From contig NZ_SOHJ01000002.1 of assembly GCF_004403185.1 (NCBI RefSeq), forward strand, positions 124,001 through 188,000: a stretch of DNA of 64,000 bases, written 5' to 3'. Source of the DNA: Cryobacterium suzukii. Its GTDB lineage: Bacteria; Actinomycetota; Actinomycetes; Actinomycetales; Microbacteriaceae. Of the stretch, positions 1 through 7,046 are shown piece after piece (within the stretch, counting starts at the first letter, position 1; each line of letters starts with the position of its first letter). A model generated the notes under the pieces. It did not search any database. It saw only the letters and a program-made list of their open reading frames with translations, and was not told where the DNA came from. A program made the position numbers and the translations under genes.

Positions 1-1
1 G

Positions 2-112
2 ACTCTGCGTGACGAAGCGCGGATCGAGGAATTTGAAGGGACGCGAGAGTCGTGGTTGCCCCGCACCCTTCCGGCGCTCTCCGCAGATTCGGCCCGCGTC
101 AATTTGCAGTAA
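2..112 (+). CDS. leuD: LeuD, 3-isopropylmalate dehydratase small subunit (3' end only)
   Basis: Only the last 36 codons are present, reading ...LRDEARIEEFEGTRE...LPRTLPA... before a TAA. A charged helix followed by a Trp-Leu-Pro tail resembles the C-terminus of actinobacterial LeuD. LeuD pairs with LeuC to isomerise isopropylmalate in cytosolic leucine synthesis. leuC-leuD directly upstream of murA is a common actinobacterial order, which supports the call. The gene continues off the left edge, so no catalytic part can be checked. Confidence 0.7.
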   Translation, partial: TLRDEARIEEFEGTRESWLPRTLPALSADSARVNLQ

Positions 113-149
113 TTTGTATTGCACCAATTTGCATTAGGACAGGTATTTT

Positions 150-1589
150 GTGAGCACTCTCAGCGAAGCACGGCGTGATCAAGAGGCGAAGAATTTGAAC
201 GATGCCAGGCAGCACGACGATGCGAACGAGCGCGGGAGTGCTCAGAACCACGGGGCATCCGTTGGTCTCACCGCCGACAAAATCACCATCCGCGGCGGTA
301 TTCCGCTGGTCGGTCGCATCGAGGTGAAGGGGGCGAAGAACCTTGTCACCAAGGCCATGGTCGCGGCACTGCTCGGTGAAACCCCGAGCGTTCTCAAGGA
401 CGTTCCGAACATCAGCGATGTTCGGATCGTTCGCGGTCTGCTCGAGGTGCACGGCGTCAAGGTAACCGAGGGTGACGAGCCTGGAACCCTCGTGCTTGAC
501 CCGGTCGACGTGGAAAGTGCGCACTTCGCCGCGATCGACGCCCACGCGGGGTCCTCGCGCATCCCCATTTTGTTCTGCGGTCCGCTGTTGCACCGGCTCG
601 GCGAAGCCTTCATTCCCGACCTCGGCGGCTGCCGTATCGGAGACCGGCCGATCGACTTTCACCTCGAGGTGCTGCGCAAGTTTGGCGCCGTCGTCGAAAA
701 GCAGCCCAACGGCATCCGTATGTCTGCGCCGAATGGTCTCAAGGGCGCCAAGCTTGAACTGCCGTACCCGAGCGTGGGCGCGACCGAGCAGGTGCTGCTC
801 ACCGCGGTGAGGGCCGAGGGTCTCACCGAGCTCAAGGGCGCGGCGATCGAGCCTGAGATCATGGATCTCATTAACATTCTGCAGAAGATGGGTGCCATCA
901 TCACGGTCGATACTGATCGGGTGATCCGCATCGAGGGCGTCGCGCGCTTGGTGGGTTACAACCACCGTGCCCTGTTCGACCGCAACGAGGCCGCCAGCTG
1001 GGCTGCCGCTGCCCTCGCCACCGACGGCGACATCTTCGTCGGTGGTGCCCGGCAGGCTGAGATGATCACCTTCCTCAACGTCTTCCGCAAGGTCGGTGGC
1101 GCCTTTGATATCTGCGACGACGGGATCCGCTTTTATCACCCCGGTGGCGACCTCAAGCCCGTCATTATCGAAACGGGCGTTCACCCCGGCTTCATGACGG
1201 ACTGGCAGCAGCCGCTCGTCATCGCTCTGACCAAGGCGCACGGAACGTCGATCGTGCACGAAACGGTGTACGAGCAGCGGTTCGGCTTCGTCGACGCGCT
1301 CGTTGAGATGGGCGCGACCATTCAAATTCACAAGGAATGCCTTGGTGGGCACACGTGCCGGTTTGGCCAGCGCAATTTCAATCACTCGGCCGTCATTACC
1401 GGCCCGACGAAGCTGCGCGGCGCCGACATCATCGTGCCCGACCTGCGCGGCGGGTTCAGCCACCTGATCGCGGCGCTTTCGGCCGAAGGTACTTCGACGG
1501 TCAGCAACGTGGGAATCATCAGCCGCGGGTACGAGAACTTCATCGGCAAGCTGCGGCTTTTGGGGGCGGACTTCGATCTCGAAGGATAA
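150..1589 (+). CDS. murA: UDP-N-acetylglucosamine 1-carboxyvinyltransferase (MurA)
   Basis: Transfers enolpyruvate from PEP to UDP-GlcNAc, the first committed cytosolic step of peptidoglycan synthesis. The 479-residue protein has the EPSP-synthase-like double fold. The KGAKN substrate motif is at about 60-64. The active-site loop reads GGCRIGDRP, with Cys at about 161 in the position of E. coli Cys115. This is therefore the cysteine form normally inhibited by fosfomycin, not the Asp form of mycobacteria. About 40 polar residues precede the conserved core. The GTG start is taken because AGGACAGG lies just upstream; a later start near residue 41 is possible. plsC follows after 7 bp, so the two are probably co-transcribed. 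Confidence 0.95.
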   Translation: MSTLSEARRDQEAKNLNDARQHDDANERGSAQNHGASVGLTADKITIRGGIPLVGRIEVKGAKNLVTKAMVAALLGETPSVLKDVPNISDVRIVRGLLEVHGVKVTEGDEPGTLVLDPVDVESAHFAAIDAHAGSSRIPILFCGPLLHRLGEAFIPDLGGCRIGDRPIDFHLEVLRKFGAVVEKQPNGIRMSAPNGLKGAKLELPYPSVGATEQVLLTAVRAEGLTELKGAAIEPEIMDLINILQKMGAIITVDTDRVIRIEGVARLVGYNHRALFDRNEAASWAAAALATDGDIFVGGARQAEMITFLNVFRKVGGAFDICDDGIRFYHPGGDLKPVIIETGVHPGFMTDWQQPLVIALTKAHGTSIVHETVYEQRFGFVDALVEMGATIQIHKECLGGHTCRFGQRNFNHSAVITGPTKLRGADIIVPDLRGGFSHLIAALSAEGTSTVSNVGIISRGYENFIGKLRLLGADFDLEG

Positions 1590-1596
1590 TAGGCGC

Positions 1597-2394
1597 GTGC
1601 CTGAAAATAACGACGTGCCCGTAATTTCCGAGTCATCCGTGCCGCCGACCCGAATTCGTTCGGAGAAGAGCAGGCCGAGCGCCTTCTGGATCCTCGCCGG
1701 GCTGATCCTGCCGGTCATGAATCTGGCCGCACGGTACGAGATCATCGACGCTCACAAGTTTCCGCGCAGCGGCGCGTTCGTATTCTCACCCAACCACTAC
1801 AGCGAGATCGACCCCGTGGTGATGGGAGTCGTCGCCTGGAAGCTGGGGCGGTTGCCGCGATTCCTGGCGAAGGCATCCGTTTTCGAGATTCCCATCATCG
1901 GCGCGGTGCTGCGCAAATCGGGCCAGATTCCGGTGCAGCGCGGCGGTTCGGTGCGCGGGAGTGAGCCGGTCAAGGCCGCCCAGCGTTTGGCCGAAAAGGG
2001 TCAGATCGTCGTGGTGTACCCGGAAGGGTCACTCACCCGCGACCCTGACCTGTGGCCGATGCGCGGCAAGACCGGAGCCGTTCGCATCGCGCTCGAGCAG
2101 GGGATTCCCATTGTGCCGGCCGCCCACTGGGGTAGCCAGCACCTGATGGAACGGTATTCCAAGAAGATCAGCCTGTTTCCACGCAAAACCATCACCGTGA
2201 AGATCGGCGACCCGATCGACCTCGCCCAGTTTCGCGGGCGGAGCCTCGACACGGCGACGCTTAACGAGGCGACCGCCGTCGTGATGCTGGCCATCACCGC
2301 GCTGCTTGAAGACCTGCGCGGCGAGAAAGCCCCGGCCAAGAGGTGGAACCCGGCGGAGCACAATCAGAGAGAGACCGGTCGTTTTGAAGCCTAG
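1597..2394 (+). CDS. plsC: 1-acyl-sn-glycerol-3-phosphate acyltransferase (PlsC family)
   Basis: Adds the second acyl chain to lysophosphatidic acid at the inner membrane face. The 265-residue protein has the HX4D motif as NHYSEID (His67, Asp72) and the second acyltransferase motif YPEGS about 75 residues later. A short hydrophobic stretch near residues 30-45 could anchor it. The GTG start is 7 bp after murA, and the 3' end overlaps gpsA by 11 bp, so murA-plsC-gpsA-ddl look like one operon that supplies wall and phospholipid precursors. The exact acyl acceptor cannot be told from sequence. Confidence 0.88.
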   Translation: MPENNDVPVISESSVPPTRIRSEKSRPSAFWILAGLILPVMNLAARYEIIDAHKFPRSGAFVFSPNHYSEIDPVVMGVVAWKLGRLPRFLAKASVFEIPIIGAVLRKSGQIPVQRGGSVRGSEPVKAAQRLAEKGQIVVVYPEGSLTRDPDLWPMRGKTGAVRIALEQGIPIVPAAHWGSQHLMERYSKKISLFPRKTITVKIGDPIDLAQFRGRSLDTATLNEATAVVMLAITALLEDLRGEKAPAKRWNPAEHNQRETGRFEA

Positions 2395-3535
2395 AACCCC
2401 TCAGCTGCCGAAGATTCAACCAGGCACCCGGGTGGCCGTTCTCGGCGCGGGCAGTTGGGGAACGACCTTCGCCAAAATTTTGACGGATGGCGGCGCCGAC
2501 GTCGTCCTGTGGGCCCGCCGCCCCGAATTGGCCCGGGAAATCTCCGAAGCGCGCCGCAACAGCGACTACCTGCCCGGCGTGAACCTACCCGTTGGCCTGC
2601 GCGCCACGAGCCGTCTCGACCTGGCTCTTGCCGGCGCCGAAATGGTCTTCGTCTCGGTTCCGAGCCAGTCCCTGCGCGAAAACTTGAAGCAGGTCGAGCC
2701 CTACCTGGCCGGGAACGCGATTATCGTCTCGCTCATGAAGGGCGTCGAACGGTCGACTGGTATGCGCATGAGCACGGTAATCGAAGAGGTGCTGCGCATC
2801 GACCCCGCGCGCATCGCGGCGATCAGCGGACCCAACCTCGCGCTCGAAATAGCCAAGGAACAGCCCACAGGGGCCGTCGTCTCGTCCTCGAGCCTCGATA
2901 CCGCGCAGGCCGTGGCCAAACTGGCCACCAACCGCTACTTTCGGTCTTACGTGAACACGGATGTCATCGGCACCGAGTTCGGCGGCGTGCTGAAAAACCT
3001 TATTGCGGTCGCCATCGGCATCGTTGACGGCGTCGGCTACGGCGAGAACACCAAGGCCTCGATCATCACTCGCGGCTTGGTCGAAATGACTGACTTTGCC
3101 GTCGCCTATGGTGCTCAGCCCGAGACGCTGGCCGGCCTGGCCGGCCTCGGCGACCTCATCGCCACTTGCCAGTCGCCCCTGTCGCGCAACAACACAGCGG
3201 GCCGGTTACTCGGCCAGGGCTATAGCATCAACGACGTTGTCAAGCAGATGCAGCAGACTACCGAAGGCCTCGCCTCGGTCAAACCCGTTCTCGAACTGGC
3301 CCGCGCCAAGGGCGTCGATATGCCGATCGTCGAACAGGTCCGCCAGGTGCTCGACGGCACACTCAATCCCCGCGACATTGCGCCGCACCTCACGACTGAC
3401 TCCAGCGAACCGCAGGGCGAAAGGACACTTGACGATGGACAAGCTCACGGTGGTGCTTCTCTTTGGAGGGCGTTCCAGCGAACACTCGATCAGCTGCGCC
3501 ACGGCGGGCGGAGTGCTGGCAGCCCTCGACCCTGA
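2384..3535 (+). CDS. gpsA: NAD(P)-dependent glycerol-3-phosphate dehydrogenase (GpsA), with long C-terminal extension
   Basis: Makes sn-glycerol-3-phosphate from dihydroxyacetone phosphate for phospholipid synthesis in the cytosol. The dinucleotide motif GAGSWG is at 21-26, and the family segments KNLIAVAIGI and NTKASIITRG are intact. TTG at 2384 is chosen because it starts just before the plsC stop and gives the usual short N-terminus; GTG at 2431 is too late. The family normally ends soon after the sequence NPRDIAPHL. Here the frame runs about 45 residues further and ends 101 bp inside ddl. That tail is basic, low in complexity and not conserved-looking. Confidence 0.93.
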   Translation: MKPRTPQLPKIQPGTRVAVLGAGSWGTTFAKILTDGGADVVLWARRPELAREISEARRNSDYLPGVNLPVGLRATSRLDLALAGAEMVFVSVPSQSLRENLKQVEPYLAGNAIIVSLMKGVERSTGMRMSTVIEEVLRIDPARIAAISGPNLALEIAKEQPTGAVVSSSSLDTAQAVAKLATNRYFRSYVNTDVIGTEFGGVLKNLIAVAIGIVDGVGYGENTKASIITRGLVEMTDFAVAYGAQPETLAGLAGLGDLIATCQSPLSRNNTAGRLLGQGYSINDVVKQMQQTTEGLASVKPVLELARAKGVDMPIVEQVRQVLDGTLNPRDIAPHLTTDSSEPQGERTLDDGQAHGGASLWRAFQRTLDQLRHGGRSAGSPRP

Positions 3536-4532
3536 ACGCTATACCGTCATCCCGGTCGGAATCACCCGCGACGGCGCGTATGTCCTTGAAGACAACGACC
3601 CAGCCAAGTTCGTCCTCAACGCGCAGGCGTTGCCCGTTGTCGCCGACAATGGCACCCGGGTGCGCTGGCCGCAGAGCGCATCGAGCCGGGAACTGACCGT
3701 TATCGACACATCCGGTGAGCGATCCCTCGGTTCGGTAGACCTCATATTCCCGATTTTGCATGGACCGTTCGGCGAGGACGGCACCATTCAGGGCATGCTC
3801 GACCTGCTCGACCTGCCGTATGTCGGGTCGGGAGTTCTCGCATCCGCTCTGGGGATGGACAAGCACTTCGCCAAAACCGTCTTTCAGCAAGCCGCCCTGC
3901 CAGTGGCGCCGTGGCGCACCCTGACAGCGGATGACTGGGCGCAGGCCCCCGGCATGGGCTACGCCGCCCTCGAGCAACTCGGCCTGCCCGCCTTCGTGAA
4001 GCCGGCCCGTGCCGGGTCGAGTGTCGGCGTCAGCCGGGTGGGGACACCGGACCAGCTGGCCGAGGCCATGGCGGTCGGTCTTGCCGAAGATAATAAGGTA
4101 CTCATCGAATCCGGCCTCGTCGGACGAGAACTCGAGGTTGCGGTGCTGCAGGGACGCCCGGGGGAATCGACCCGCGCCTCCGTAGCCGGCGAGGTCGTCG
4201 TGACTGGCCGTGACTTCTACGACTTTGCCGCGAAGTATCTTGATGCGCCGGGAGTGGAGCTGGTCTGCCCCGCGCCGCTGTCAGCGGCAGAATTGACAGA
4301 GGTACAGCGTTTGGCCATAGCGGCTTTCGAGGCAATCGGCGGGGCTGGCCTGGCTCGGGTTGATTTCTTCCTGACGGCGACCGGCTGGGTGATCAACGAA
4401 ATCAACACCATGCCCGGGTTCACGAGCATCTCGATGTTTCCGACCTGCTGGCTGGCCAGCGGCTATACCTACCCCGAGCTGATCGACGAACTCATCTCTG
4501 TGGCCATCGCCCACGCCCGTCACGGCTCCTGA
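3435..4532 (+). CDS. ddl: D-alanine--D-alanine ligase
   Basis: ATP-grasp enzyme that joins two D-Ala for the peptidoglycan pentapeptide. At 365 residues it has family length. It carries the N-terminal FGGRSSEHSIS signature, the VKPARAGSSVGVS ATP-binding loop and the C-terminal INEINTMPGFT magnesium-site motif. The ATG is preceded by AAAGGA at the right distance, and the N-terminus matches the family, so the long overlap with gpsA comes from the gpsA end and not from a wrong ddl start. It follows murA, plsC and gpsA in the same direction. Confidence 0.95.
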   Translation: MDKLTVVLLFGGRSSEHSISCATAGGVLAALDPERYTVIPVGITRDGAYVLEDNDPAKFVLNAQALPVVADNGTRVRWPQSASSRELTVIDTSGERSLGSVDLIFPILHGPFGEDGTIQGMLDLLDLPYVGSGVLASALGMDKHFAKTVFQQAALPVAPWRTLTADDWAQAPGMGYAALEQLGLPAFVKPARAGSSVGVSRVGTPDQLAEAMAVGLAEDNKVLIESGLVGRELEVAVLQGRPGESTRASVAGEVVVTGRDFYDFAAKYLDAPGVELVCPAPLSAAELTEVQRLAIAAFEAIGGAGLARVDFFLTATGWVINEINTMPGFTSISMFPTCWLASGYTYPELIDELISVAIAHARHGS

Positions 4533-4618
4533 CCCTTCGGCGACGCCCTCTGCCAGTTTTCGCTCGAGCTGCGCGGGAGTTAGAGTCTGGTCAGAACTCC
4601 AGCGCCGCGCGCAACGCT

Positions 4619-4674
4619 GGACCTGCGCCACTACGCGGGAGTTTCGCCTCCCGCGTAGCGGCGCAACTCCCGCG
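4619..4674 (+). repeat. 56-bp hairpin repeat, copy A
   Basis: A 56-bp unit that begins GGACCTGCGCC and ends CAACTCCCGCG. Its centre folds as a 17-bp stem with one mismatch, GCGCCACTACGCGGGAG against CTCCCGCGTAGCGGCGC, and a six-base loop TTTCGC. It lies between the convergent ends of ddl and the DUF3515 gene, so it may act as a two-way terminator. Copies of exactly the same length are at 17323-17378 and, inverted, at 45638-45693. Confidence 0.75.
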
Positions 4675-4715
4675 TGGCCGCACCAGTCGCTACAGAGCGC
4701 GCGGGGGCCCAGCTC

Positions 4716-5240
4716 CTACGGGGCGGTCGTAGCCCCGTCGGTGGGCAGCTGCACGTCCTCTGCGCCGACGCAGAAACCGGTGGCGGGCACATACGCGACC
4801 GCGTTGGCGACGTCGATGAGCGCCGTCGAGCCGCTCACCGCTTCGGAGTCGATCACGATTTCGATGGCCGGGTCGCGCCCATACGTCGTGTAGCGGTAGG
4901 TCGGGGCGTCGGCGTCGTCTTCGATCCAGTCGATGCCATTGATATTCAGGCATGGCAGCGTCGTGGGAGCCGGAACCGAAACACCACAGTGCAGCAACAC
5001 AGCGGCCGGGTCGCCCCAGGCGCCCGTTGCCTGAGCGTTCGTCTCCCGGGACGCCTGATCGGCGACGGTGGACGGCAGGTGCACGATCACGTTGGCGCAC
5101 GCCACGTTGGTGGCGTCGGCGGCCGGGGTCAGCGGTACGGCAGTGGCGCAGCCGACCAGCAACAGTGAGGTCGCCAGCACTGTGGCGACGGCGACGGAAC
5201 GAAGGGGAGCGGTGCACAGGAACAGGAATGGGTGAGACAT
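4716..5240 (-). CDS. DUF3515 family lipoprotein
   Basis: A 174-residue protein of unknown function. The N-terminus is a lipoprotein signal: a hydrophobic stretch ending LLLVGCATA, with the likely lipidated Cys at about 31. The rest matches the actinobacterial DUF3515 family, with paired cysteines (VACANV, LHCG, LPCLN, GFCVG) that could form disulfides outside the membrane. Its place between ddl and thiL is common in Actinobacteria. The start is 24 bp from the divergent thiL start and has TAGCCT seven bases upstream on its own strand, which suggests a leaderless mRNA. Confidence 0.8.
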   Translation of the reverse strand: MSHPFLFLCTAPLRSVAVATVLATSLLLVGCATAVPLTPAADATNVACANVIVHLPSTVADQASRETNAQATGAWGDPAAVLLHCGVSVPAPTTLPCLNINGIDWIEDDADAPTYRYTTYGRDPAIEIVIDSEAVSGSTALIDVANAVAYVPATGFCVGAEDVQLPTDGATTAP

Positions 5241-5247
5241 CGTATTC

Positions 5248-5257
5248 AGGCTACCGT
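5248..5257. promoter_or_regulatory. Overlapping divergent -10 boxes for the DUF3515 gene and thiL
   Basis: The ten bases AGGCTACCGT contain TAGCCT on the minus strand (7 nt before the ATG at 5240) and TACCGT on the plus strand (7 nt before the ATG at 5265). They share the central TA. At this spacing both transcripts would start at, or very near, the A of the start codon. Confidence 0.6.
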
Positions 5258-5264
5258 TTCTAAC

Positions 5265-6299
5265 ATGACCACTGCTGCGGATGCCCCGCTTTCACTTCCG
5301 CACTCCGACGCCACCGAAACTCTCGCCGACCTCAGCGAGGGGGCCGTGCTGGCGCGGATCTTTCCTCGTCTACCGACGGCTTCGGCCCAACTTCTCGGCC
5401 CGGGCGACGATGCGGCGGTCATCTCGGCACCTGACGGGCGGTTCGTCGTGACGACCGACATGATGATACAGGGACCCGATTTTCGCCTCGCGTGGTCGTC
5501 GCCGCACGACCTCGGCTGGAAGGCCGCCGCTACCAATCTTTCCGACGTGGCCGCGATGGGCGCTCGCCCGACAGCTTTGGTCGTGGCGATCGCTGCGCCG
5601 CCGTCGACGCCGGTTTCGGTGCTTGAGGGCCTCGTCGACGGGCTGCGCGACTGCTGCGAGGCCCTTGCTCCCGGCTGCGGGGTGGTCGGCGGCGATCTGT
5701 CGGCTTCAGACGCCCTCACCCTGGCTGTGACTGCCTTCGGCGACCTCGAGGGGCGCGCTCCCGTTCTTCGGTCGGGGGCGCGACCGGGGGACACGGTGGC
5801 GCTCTCCGGACGGCTTGGCGACGCTGGAATCGGCCTCGAACTGCTGTTCCGTCTGGGCGTCGATTCCAATGGAGTACCCGACCGTGCCAGGGCCAACGCA
5901 CTCAAACTCACGCATCCCACCGAAGTGGCCGCCCAGCTCACCCCCGTGCCCCCGATTGCCAGCGGCCCGATTGCAGCGCTCGGCGGAGCCACAGCCATGC
6001 TTGACGTCTCCGATGGACTGGCCATCGATGCCGGACGCATCGCGCGGGCCAGCGGCGTGGGTATCGACTTCGACTCTCGCTGCCTGGGGGAGCGGATCGA
6101 AGTCGCCCTCGGAGGCGGGGAAGACCATGGGCTCCTTGCCACCTTTGCACCCGACACTGTTCTGCCGCCCGACTTTCGCCGCCTCGGCACGGTCGTCGCG
6201 GTATCCGGTTCGAGTTGGGGCACCATCACCGTCGACGGTGCCCCACACGACCAGGGTGGCTGGGATCCGTATCGTGGCTGGGACGGCGCAGCCGGCTAG
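5265..6299 (+). CDS. thiL: Thiamine-monophosphate kinase (ThiL)
   Basis: Phosphorylates thiamine monophosphate to the cofactor thiamine diphosphate, in the cytosol. The 344-residue protein has the N-terminal GPGDDAAV motif and TTDMM segment, the WKAAATNLSDVAAMGA helix and the VVGGDLS loop, in family order. The C-terminal half carries LDVSDGLAIDAGRIA and a GGGEDHGLL loop. ATG 5265 is preferred over an in-frame GTG at 5232, because that one would overlap the divergent gene and because a -10 box sits 7 nt before ATG 5265. Confidence 0.93.
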   Translation: MTTAADAPLSLPHSDATETLADLSEGAVLARIFPRLPTASAQLLGPGDDAAVISAPDGRFVVTTDMMIQGPDFRLAWSSPHDLGWKAAATNLSDVAAMGARPTALVVAIAAPPSTPVSVLEGLVDGLRDCCEALAPGCGVVGGDLSASDALTLAVTAFGDLEGRAPVLRSGARPGDTVALSGRLGDAGIGLELLFRLGVDSNGVPDRARANALKLTHPTEVAAQLTPVPPIASGPIAALGGATAMLDVSDGLAIDAGRIARASGVGIDFDSRCLGERIEVALGGGEDHGLLATFAPDTVLPPDFRRLGTVVAVSGSSWGTITVDGAPHDQGGWDPYRGWDGAAG

Positions 6300-6341
6300 G
6301 TGGACCGGATGCAGCACGTGCAGTGGTGTGCGCCGAGAGTA

Positions 6342-6923
6342 CTACGGCGCCAGCTGCTCGGTGGGGGCGGCATACCAAACGGTCGTGTCGCCGTAGTCTT
6401 TGCGACGTTCGAGTTCGAGCCCCTGGCCCCACTCCGGCTCGGGCGAGCGGGAGCTGCGCTCAAGCACCACGAGCGCGTCAGCGGCCATCAGGGGAGCCAG
6501 CGCACTCAAATTGTGCCCGAGTTCAATCTCGCTGAGGTCGTACGGCGGGTCGATGAACACCACGTCGAAGCCCTCCTTGGTAGCGGCCAAGAACGACTGA
6601 ACCGCCTGCGAGGAGACGGTAATCTTCAGGTCAGTGCCCTTCGGCGCTGATCTTTGCACGGCCTCGGCGTTCCTGCGACACATGGCCGCCGCACCGAAGC
6701 TGTTCTCGACGAGCGTCACTACACGTGCACCGCGACTGGCGGCCTCAAGCCCCAAAGCTCCCGATCCCGCATACAGATCCAACACCCGCATGCCGTGCAG
6801 AGCATCCCGTGAGTCGAGCGCCGAAAAGATGGCCTCGCGCACCCGATCACTGGTTGGCCGCGTACCCGACTTCGGAACAGCCAGGGAGAGGGAGCCGGCA
6901 AACCCGGTAATAATTCGCGTCAT
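6342..6923 (-). CDS. rsmD: 16S rRNA (guanine(966)-N(2))-methyltransferase (RsmD)
   Basis: Methylates G966 of 16S rRNA during 30S assembly. The 193-residue protein starts MTRIITG, has the family segment RPTSDRVREAIFSAL at about 21-35, SAM-binding LDLYAGSGALGLEA at about 48-61, and the N6/N2-methyltransferase catalytic motif DPPYDL at about 124-129. It converges on thiL and diverges from recG. A TAGGCT box lies 9 nt before the ATG on the minus strand, so the leader would be only two or three bases. rsmD-recG-coaD is a usual actinobacterial cluster. Confidence 0.93.
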   Translation of the reverse strand: MTRIITGFAGSLSLAVPKSGTRPTSDRVREAIFSALDSRDALHGMRVLDLYAGSGALGLEAASRGARVVTLVENSFGAAAMCRRNAEAVQRSAPKGTDLKITVSSQAVQSFLAATKEGFDVVFIDPPYDLSEIELGHNLSALAPLMAADALVVLERSSRSPEPEWGQGLELERRKDYGDTTVWYAAPTEQLAP

Positions 6924-7034
6924 AACCCTCCGAGCCTAGCCGCCCCGCAAAGAACGCTCTGCGCAGAAAAACCAGCGGCGACGGCGGCGTTGGGTGTGGT
7001 GGCTCGGTCACAACACCATGTCAGTGGCCCGGTT

Positions 7035-7046
7035 TACGATGGAAAC
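7035..7046 (+). promoter_or_regulatory. Leaderless -10 element of recG
   Basis: TACGAT at 7035-7040, then six bases, then the ATG at 7047. This fixes the recG start against an upstream in-frame codon. Confidence 0.55.

Noticed and set aside
99-1745. A 548-codon open frame antisense to murA
   Set aside because: High GC at third positions keeps the complementary frame open. The product has no family features, no ribosome site, and murA on plus is unmistakable. The same holds for long antisense frames against recG, ffh, nirB, comM and the sulfite reductase gene.
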